The notes beneath the pieces are model-generated. The model did no database searches and was not told the DNA's origin. It worked only from the letters and a program-made list of their open reading frames with translations. Position numbers and translations under genes: made by a program. From Undaria pinnatifida (taxonomy: Eukaryota; Sar; Phaeophyceae; Laminariales; Alariaceae): a stretch of DNA of 64,000 nucleotides. The stretch lies in contig JABAKD010000011.1 in assembly GCA_012845835.1 (NCBI GenBank), forward strand, positions 9,548,381 through 9,612,380, written 5' to 3'. The first letter of the stretch is position 1. Each line of letters starts with the position of its first letter. Of this stretch, positions 57,401 to 64,000 are shown piece after piece.

Positions 57401-59850
57401 GTGACGAGGTTTACCACCCAACCGGACCAACTGGCCAAGAAGAGGTACTGTACCCCCTATGGTAGCAGTGACGAGGTTTACCACTAAACTCGACCAACTT
57501 GCCCAAAAGAGGTACTTTACCCCTATGGTAGCATTGACTACGTTTACCATTAGACTAGACCAACTGGCCCAAAAGAGGTACGGTACCCCCTATGTTAGCG
57601 GTGACGGGGTTTACCACCAGACTAGACGAACTCCAAAAAGAGGTACTGTACCTCTATGTTAGCACTGACGAGGTTTACCGCTAGACTAGACCAACTGGCC
57701 ACAAAGAGGTAGGGTACCCCCCATATTAGCAGTGACGAAGTTTACCACCAGACTAGGCCAATGGGCCAAAAAGAGGTACTGTACCCCCTATTGTAGCAGT
57801 GACGATATTTACCACCAGACTAGACCAACGGGCCAAAAAGAGGTACAGTACTCCCTATTGTAGCAGTGACGATATTTACCACTAGACTAGACCAACTGGC
57901 CAAAAAGAAATAATATACCCCCTATGGTAGCAGTGACGAGGTACGCTACTAGATTAGACCGCACCGGCCACAAAGAGGTACTGTACCCCTACGGAGGCAG
58001 TGACGAGGTTTACCACCAGACTAGAGCAAGTGGCCAGAGAGAGGTACTGTACCTCTACGGTAGCAGTGGCGAGGTTTACCACTAGACTCGACCAACTGGC
58101 CAGAAAGAGGTAGAGTACCCCTATGGTAGCAGTGACGAGATTTACCACTAGACTGGACCAACTGGCCAAAAAAGAGGTACGGTACCTCTACGGTAGCAGT
58201 GACGAGGTTCACCACTGGACTAGACCAACTGGCCAAAAAGAGGTACTGTACCCCCTACGGTAGCAGTGACGAGGTTTACCACTAGACTAAACCAACTGGC
58301 CAGAAAGAGGTACTGCACCCCTATGTTAGCAGTGGCTACGTTTACCACTAGACTCGACCAACTGGCCAAAAAGAGGTACTGTACCCCCTATGGTAGCAGC
58401 GACAAGGTTTACCACCAGACTAGACCGCACCAACGACACCGACTAGGTACCTAGCGGATAGTAGAGGAACAGCACAGGGGCATTAGGTGGGCACTTGGAC
58501 GATAATGGGTTGGTGTTTCGCTTGAACAGGCCCGTCGATTACTTTTTATAATGGAAGAAGGTACTGTCTGTATCGTAGCCTTAGCACGATTCCATCAAGC
58601 CACGAGTTTTTGTTTTTGTTTTATACAATGCTGTACTGTGCAATGGCAAGCGCGTTGTCTTCCGTCTTCTGTTTAGAGTACATTTCCTGAAGATATTCTC
58701 CCTCCGCTCTGAGCGCAACACCTCCTTCCCCTCCTCCCTCCCTCTTTTGTCACTGCTGGCCATTATACTCCACCACTGTGCTTCCGTGTACTAAACCAAA
58801 ACATACCCCACGCCCCACGGCTACACACTAACTGCTCAATATCGTGTGATGTGTGATGTGTGACGTGTGATGCGTGATGTCCTTCTTTGCTAGGGGCACT
58901 TCCGGTTCAAACGCGGTGGTGAAGCCGACCGCTGTGACGGAACCGACGGATATGGTGTCCACAGCCAGGGCCAGATCGACCGACGGCGAGAAGCAGCAAG
59001 GGACGGCACGGCGGTTGAGGTACGATATATTGTCGGGGCTTTCCTCGGTTACGGTTTTTGAAGTTAGCACATTCTCGTATTTTCCTGCGGGATCTGCTGT
59101 GGTTTCCTCGGCACTTTGAGGTATTTGGTGTATTGGATTTGGCGAGCACGGTTGTTGTTTGGGCGGGAAAACGTCACCGCGGGACTTTCCAGTCCTGTTT
59201 TGTATGGGACATCAAAAGCACGGTTGTTGCTTGGACGAGAAAGTCACCACAGAACTTGAGGGTTTTGCCAGGGCGCTCTCTCCGGTGTTCGTGCTTTATT
59301 CTGGCACCCCACAGGACAGGTCCTCCACCCGAACCGGCATGGCCGACCCCGAGAAGGCCGAAGGGATGGCAGGCGATTGAGGTGCGGGATTGATTGGTCA
59401 ATCCCTTTAGAAACACGCTCACTGGCGTTTTATGGCACACATTACTTGGAATTAGTGTAAGGTCGTTTTTCTCATTTTTAAAAGGGTGGGTTAACAGCGC
59501 GGTTACCTCGCAAATAGTATATATACCTAGTATATACAGATGGCAACAATAGTAATAACAACAACAACCGTTGGCCAGTTATTGCACACAAACCGCGTGT
59601 AAACCAGTTTCAAGCACCCTCTCCGCCGCCCTTCGCCCCCCGTCCCTAATTTACAACCGCTTGTTACTGTAGGAGCTCCGACCGGCCGAGAGACGTGGAC
59701 GCCAAGAACACCGCCCCCTCCGTCCGAGGCCAAAAGAAGGCGGGTTCGGGGACTGCTGGGGGGGTCTCGTCACGCACCCGGCAGGCGGTGGCCGCCAGGA
59801 AGGCGGCGGCGGCGGGGGGGAAGGAGGTAGCACGCAGGCGGTGGAGGTAG
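48432..59850 (+). CDS. Multi-exon gene of unknown family: coiled-coil, TTTPLP-repeat, basic-tail protein
   Basis: Best model: exons 48432-48590, 49348-49373 (26-nt microexon), 49487-50132, 51635-52893, 53454-53585, 58894-59019, 59673-59850 (TAG). All GT-AG with matching phases (0,2,0,2,2,2), about 841 aa. Without the microexon, exon 1 can join directly at 49512 or 49521 in phase 0. Parts: acidic ALYDELVEYQ start; Gln/His-rich disorder (HQQQHQQHQQQHQQ); a predicted helical or coiled-coil stretch spanning exons 3-4 (VIDAYECAMEKSMKNAEDTK, then LQADNYALERKLRDLENGM); four tandem LASLAATTTPLP repeats of about 30-36 aa; a Pro/Thr/Ala linker; and a basic Ser/Arg/Lys tail made by three short exons, ending ARRRWR. 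I do not recognise a family. The layout (coiled coil plus basic tail) recalls chromosome-associated or cytoskeletal scaffolds, but nothing proves it. A further possible exon at 59315/59320-59381 breaks the frame. Confidence 0.6.
51961..52330 (+). repeat. Coding tandem repeat, four LASLAATTTPLP units
   Basis: Within exon 51635-52893. The units contain RALVSLAATTTPLPPL, RALASLAATTTPLPLL, RLLAALAAATTPLPSA and RFLASLAATTTPLPVL. Each is followed by a variable Thr/Ala/Ser-Pro spacer ending PVxxR. Unit lengths differ by whole codons, so the frame has been kept under selection or by in-frame expansion. Confidence 0.9.
54405..54625 (+). repeat. REP-A-like degenerate copies at left edge of the satellite
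   Basis: Two partial matches: TTAAGCTCCCCAATCGAGGA ... CACCTCCGTCGTAGCACGCG (to 54482) and GATTTGGGTTAAGCCCGGAA, ATTCAGAAA ... CACCTCTACCGTAGCGCGCG (to 54621). They lie inside the intron directly before the 67-bp satellite. Confidence 0.6.
54631..58445 (+). repeat. ~67-bp minisatellite array, ~3.8 kb, inside an intron
   Basis: About 55-57 units of 64-70 bp. The consensus parts are GGTAGCAGTGACGAGGTTTA, CCACTAGACTAGACCAACTG and GCCAAAAAGAGGTACCGTAC, then CCCTA. Unit length is not a multiple of 3, so protein-like frames drift and end; none is a gene. Blocks of several units recur as higher-order repeats (for example 54990-55210 and 56780-56990, and 55188 onward against 55644 onward). It lies in the intron between exons ending at 53585 and starting at 58894. 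Confidence 0.95.
59315..59381 (+). pseudogene. Frame-breaking exon-like segment in the second gene
   Basis: Flanked by an acceptor (CCCCACAG at 59314, or CACAGGACAG at 59319) and by a donor TTGAG/GT at 59382, the same edge as the true exons ending at 53585 and 59019. With the second acceptor it starts R-SSTRTGMADPEKAEG like its siblings but meets TGA just before the donor. Read backward from the donor in the sibling phase it ends GRRLR. Its length (67 or 62 nt) is not a multiple of 3. It is either a decayed duplicate exon or a poison exon giving a truncated isoform. Confidence 0.45.
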
Positions 59851-59958
59851 AGAGATGTGTCGGCCGGCCATCTCCTACTACTTCCATATTCCCTCAAGTA
59901 TTACATAGTAAGCTTTCGGTCGCTGCTTCTAGGGATGCACATCTGACTATTTCTGCTG

Positions 59959-60036
59959 TGGGTCAGGGGTATAGAACGCGCTGCTCCTTCCTTTTATTGG
60001 CGGTTGCGCTGGGGTTCGAATCTCCGCTGGTGCGGT
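59959..60036 (+). other. tRNA-like relic (weak)
   Basis: An A-box-like TGGGTCAGGGG at 59959 and a near-consensus B box GGTTCGAATCT at 60013, in a T-arm TGGGG / CTCCG, followed by CTGGTGC. CTGGTGC is the 3' acceptor strand common in glycine tRNAs, but the matching GCACCAG 5' strand is absent and A-to-B spacing is about 9 nt too long. Probably a relic or coincidence. Confidence 0.2.
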
Positions 60037-60740
60037 GATGCTCAGGGATTTTTCTCCCTTTTTCTTTTTTCCGTCGCCGAAAGTGCGGCAGCGCGAATAC
60101 TCCATTCTTGATTTTTTTGTTTATATAGCAGAGTGTGCGCAGTTTCGGCCCTCCTTTTCTAAGTCAAGGTAAAACAAAGAAGAATGCGCGCACAATACCG
60201 GTATCTTTTTTTTGTAGTATTAATAACAGGACGAATGCAGTCACTAGGTCGGCACCCTCGATTTCGCCGTGAATACGTTGGGTGTCACGTACACCATATT
60301 CCCAATATGGACCGAAACATAGCGAGCTTTGCGGTATTGGTATGAATATCTTATAAATGGCTCTTATCGTAGCGGTGTTGATTACTATGTTATTAATGTT
60401 ACTATTAATATATGAAAAGTGCTACCCAGCACGATTACGTATAGTGGGTATGTGAGTAAGTACAGTATGGTGTTCGCAAGGTCTCTTGCGGACAGTGGGT
60501 AGGGCAATACCCCCCGCAGTCCACCTGTCTGTCTCACGCCGTACAACCTTTCGGCATTATCGTGTACTGTATCACATTGGCATACCTGGTATTACATTGA
60601 AGCGAGGATAATGGTTTTGGAGATCCATCCCGACTTTCCTCCTCCCGTGTTTTCCATCCGCACGAAGCCTCTACTGGAGGGCTGGGATCGGTGTGCCCAG
60701 ATTTTCTTTCGAGTTCTTACGTCATATTCTGTATTCAAAG
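60037..60740. other. Intergenic, nothing recognised
   Basis: T-rich 60040-60210, then AT-rich sequence without gene or repeat family. Confidence 0.4.
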
Positions 60741-60746
60741 AGCTTG

Positions 60747-60995
60747 GTGGGAATGGGGGTGATGGTGGTGATAGTGATAGTGATGGTGATGGTGATGGTG
60801 TGATGGTGATGGTGATGGTGGTGGTGATGTTGATGGTGGTGGTGATGGTGATGGTGGTGGTGATGGTGATGGTGATGGTGATGGTGGTGGTGATGGTGAT
60901 GGTGATGATGATGGTGATGGTGATGGTGGTGGTGATGGTGATGGTGATGGTGATGGTGATGGTGATGGTGATGGTGATGGTGACGGTGTTGGTGG
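60747..60995 (+). repeat. (GATGGT)n / (GGTGAT)n microsatellite
   Basis: About 250 bp of GGTGATGGTGATGGTGGT. It gives long Met/Val frames on the plus strand and His or Thr/Ile frames on the minus strand, none of which is a gene. Confidence 0.95.
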
Positions 60996-62042
60996 GTGTT
61001 AGGTGTGATCGGGTGGGGTGGCCGAAGGGGCGGGGAGGTGGGGTCGGAAGATAGTCGGGTGATATTATTAGTTGCGCATGCATCGCTTGTTTCCGCCCGC
61101 AAGTTGCCTGTGCATTTCGTTGTTTTTTTCGGGAGTTGGGTGAAAGGGGTAATACTCGTGCCGTATCCAGGGAACCTTAAAAAACTGCATCCACATATTT
61201 CATGGGACACACTACTTGGAGATAGTGTGGGATAAGCTCTGAAGCAGACAAAGGGCATAAATAATACCTAGGGCTGTCTAAATCGGAAAGGAGATATTTG
61301 TTGTTGCTGGTGGTGGTCTGGAAGTGCACATGTGCCTCGCAAACCTTGAGAGTGTCTCCCGAACAAAGCAGTGCCGGCTTTTTGGTTATCGCCTGTTGCG
61401 CCCCCGTCTGTACACAGTGGGTGTGTATGGTGTAGGATGACTGCTGCTTGCAGACAGATTCGGCGATACGATCGAACGAGCGACAAGGGGAGGATATGAT
61501 ATGATAGTAATATTATTAACATTTTCATGGAGGCGTGTTTCTTGAAGCCGCTTCTTCCCTTGCCGTATATCAGTGTTAATTGTACTCGGGGACGGATGTT
61601 ATTACTAGGTTTCTTACCGTAATCGCAGGAGGACACTCAGCGTAATTGATAGACTAAGCCGCCTGTGGTTGCCCCGTGTGGGTCCATCGGCTCTAAATAT
61701 GGTGCACTGCTGCGGTATTTGTCGGAGCACATGAGGTTGCGGAGGCGCGGGTGCTTGCCGCAACGGGGGCTGTCGTCGCAGTGCCTGTTGCTTATTATAC
61801 GTACACATGAGTCTTGGCGGTGTTTCTTCTACTGCCTCGTGCAGACTAACAATTGTACAGTTTTTTTTTTTTGTGCAATTCCAACTGCCGCGGCAAGGAA
61901 TGGCGAACGACTTACGCTTGGGATTGAAGATACCACGGAAGCCGTATGCATAATAATGAGAGGGCATACTTATAAGGTGCTGGGACGCGTGCTGCGGCGG
62001 TAGAGGTTCGCCTTTTTTCTGAGATTGACGTCAATTGGAGCT
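60996..62042. other. Intergenic, weak open frames only
   Basis: Minus-strand frames at 61268-61636 and 61614-61967 are open for about 120 codons each but have no recognisable domain or splice support. Confidence 0.35.
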
Positions 62043-62249
62043 GGAGACCTCTCCCAAAAACTGATTTGGAGAAAAAAAAAACTGCTACCGGATGACAAAT
62101 TCCATGGCCGGCCCCAGGTATACAGAGATAATATATTATAAAAAAATGGCCGATTTTTTCCGACGATTTGGGTTAAGGAGCCCCGTCATTCAGAAACCGT
62201 TTCAGCCAAAAAGGTATACCTTAACACCTCCCTCTATCGTAGCACGCGT
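62043..62249 (+). repeat. REP-A dispersed repeat, copy 4 (long form)
   Basis: GGAGACCTCTCCCAAAAACTG ... AAAATGGCCGATTTTTTCCG, ACGATTTGGGTTAAGGAGCC, CCGTCATTCAGAAACCGTTT ... GGTATACCTTAACACC ... CTATCGTAGCACGCGTCC. The most complete copy together with 10697-10934. Confidence 0.8.
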
Positions 62250-62544
62250 CCAAGGAATAGTCAATTTTAACACTGAAAAATATGTAGAGGGGGCGCTGGC
62301 GCTACCGCTCGCCTCGTGAGCACCTCCGTCGGGCTTGTTCCTCACCGGTATTGTCGAGTTTATCCCCCATGCCTTGTGTTTTTAAGTGTACACTCGAACA
62401 AATGGGTGAACCGGACTATCTTTGCCTTGATATTAGGGCTATGAAGTTTTTGGCGGTAACTCACATCGTGACGGCAAATATATTTGGCCCACACTACACG
62501 CACGTCCAGACGCCCGGGTCTACCTAGAACAGAGATGGAGAGAG

Positions 62545-62640
62545 CGTGCCACGATTGCTGAGAAAAATGTTAAGGTATACCGCTTTTGGGCGTATTCGTT
62601 TTCTGAATGATGGGGAATCCTTAGCCCAAAACCGTCGGGA
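62545..62640 (-). repeat. REP-A dispersed repeat, copy 5 (inverted, diverged)
   Basis: The reverse complement contains CGACGGTTTTGGGCTAAGGA, TTCCCCATCATTCAGAAAAC, GGTATACCTTAACA and AATCGTGGCACGC. It lies 296 bp from copy 4 in opposite orientation. Confidence 0.65.
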
Positions 62641-64000
62641 TGTTAACTCTTGGTTTTAAACATATTCCTGGTACGGATTTTTAGTATGCCCAGGCCATGG
62701 TGCCGATGAACATTGGGTTGCACTCTTTGGTCTGTACACCCCATCTACCTGGGTGATGTACAGAGCATCATCAACTGAGGGCTCCCAGGGAAACTGATTG
62801 CACCTAGCTGTCGTGAGCAATGCGTGCGGACACAGATGTCATGAAACCCCACATTCGAACTAAAAGCCATGAGCACTCGAGTAAAAAAAATGTTGTGACA
62901 GTATTTAATGTTTCCAATCGGTGGCGTTGTTGCCGTGGCTGCCTTAGGAGCCCTCGCTTAGGTCACTCGTCTCTCTCACTCTTCACCATGGCAGTCTTAT
63001 CCCACCCCTTGATACTCCATTGAGCTCTACTGCTCTCCTACGGCTCTACTAATCTAAACTAAGTAAAGCGCGTCGGCAACATATGCCATCGCCTCAGAGG
63101 CCGCCGCAATACCGCAATGTTGGTGCCTTAGGGCACAGCAAAAGTACGATTACCCACAGCCGTCACAAGAGGGGCAAGGGTCGCCACAACCGTAAACCCA
63201 ACCAACCGCAAAAAAATGGGCGTTCTCTATCCCTCCGCCGTGACCCGACCCCACCCACCCCCGCCTCCCGCCGCGCGTTCACGACCAAGACAAAGAGAAA
63301 CCTGACGGCCTCAACGACGACAACGATGAACACAGTGTGCAGCGCCCTCCACAACGAAAGCCCAATCAGACAAGCCGCATATCGGTACACATTACCAGGT
63401 ATACATATACGGTACGGTTGGCCGTATGCCCGCAAACAGAGGTGAGTCGCAACGAAATCGCGATCGCCATCGCCATCGTCAGAAATGTCACAACAACGAC
63501 CCAAATCTCAACACTACGAGCATTATACATACTATATCATATTACATAACGCTGAATCGGTCCAACCCAGCCCCCCCCCCCCCCCTCCCCCCCCCCCTCT
63601 CACGCCATTGTCGTTGCCGAGCAGCCCGACCCTATTTTGGACCGGAAACCGCAAACCACACAAACCCATGCCACCTTCTCTGCGCCTGGTCCAATACTTT
63701 TATACGACCGGCAGAGCAAGAAATATAGGGCGCAAACACAGATCAACAATGGGAAAAAAAAACAAAAACAAACAAATAAATAAAACGTGGCGGAGTGCAT
63801 AAAAAAGACGAGGGAGATGCCTGCCGCCGCATTCAGAAAACGCAGAAATGTTTCGCAGAGGTGAAGTACCTTGAAATACATAACCTTGCTTTACAAACAA
63901 AACAAAAGCGTTTTCGCCTACGTGTGCGACCAGTTTCTGGTGGGATACTGGGGAGAAAACTTGGGCGAGACAAACACAAAGATTTCCTACCATAATAGAA
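62641..64000. other. Intergenic to window end
   Basis: No gene supported. 63571-63600 is a C-rich tract. Frames at 63083-63445 (plus) and 63163-63504 (minus) overlap each other and neither has a recognised motif. If a gene lies at the right edge it is not evident. Confidence 0.4.

Noticed and set aside
54631..58445. CRISPR-like array
   Set aside because: Units are contiguous and similar throughout, with no unique spacers, and the window is eukaryotic.
54600..58450. Repeated protein-like frames (VAVTRFTTRLDQLAKKRY) in the 67-bp array
   Set aside because: Unit length is not a multiple of three, so frames drift and stop every few units on both strands. No splice support.
60592..61258. His-rich and Thr/Ile-rich frames (163-178 codons)
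   Set aside because: Translation of the (GATGGT)n microsatellite in different frames.

Overview
This is a eukaryotic nuclear window, most likely from a brown alga (Phaeophyceae, Ectocarpus-like) or a close stramenopile relative. Three things point that way: two multi-exon protein genes with GT-AG introns of about 0.1 to 5 kb, large GC-rich exons coding for Gly/Ala/Ser-rich disorder, and a decayed Ty3/gypsy pol. No operon, Shine-Dalgarno or CRISPR organisation is present. The organism assignment is inference. The gene structures are read from reading frame, splice-site sequence and splice phase.

Layout. 1-26 kb is gene-poor and repeat-rich. It holds several diverged dispersed repeat families (called REP-A to REP-F here), two short TIR elements, a solo LTR, perfect palindromes, poly-C/poly-G tracts, a GGTGGTAGGGGG-type minisatellite fused to REP-F copies, and a (GGGTC)n block. 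One coding-looking minus-strand exon (3446-3799) contains an in-frame TAG. 27.5-35.6 kb is a six-exon WEE1-family kinase gene of about 1561 aa on the plus strand. It has a long disordered N-terminus (CDK-type SP/TP sites and a KEN motif) and a complete C-terminal Wee1 kinase domain. 35.6-39.8 kb is mostly empty. 39.85-47.3 kb is a diverged satellite built on the palindromic motif TCGATCGATACCTATTG. It is interrupted at 40138-45172 by a dead minus-strand Ty3/gypsy element with frameshifts, a stop at the RT active-site tyrosine, a truncated 5' LTR and an inverted copy of its own leader.

48.4-59.85 kb is a second plus-strand gene of unrecognised family, with a coiled coil, Thr/Pro/Ala repeats and a basic C-terminus. 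Its tail is encoded by short phase-2 exons whose junctions all create an RRx[S/T] motif. One 5.3 kb intron contains a 3.8 kb, ~67-bp-unit minisatellite with higher-order structure. Its unit resembles the end of REP-A, so the satellite may have grown out of that mobile repeat. 60-64 kb holds a (GATGGT)n microsatellite, two more REP-A copies and no convincing gene.

The WEE1 product is expected to restrain mitotic entry by phosphorylating CDK on its inhibitory tyrosine. No functional link between the two genes can be read from the sequence.
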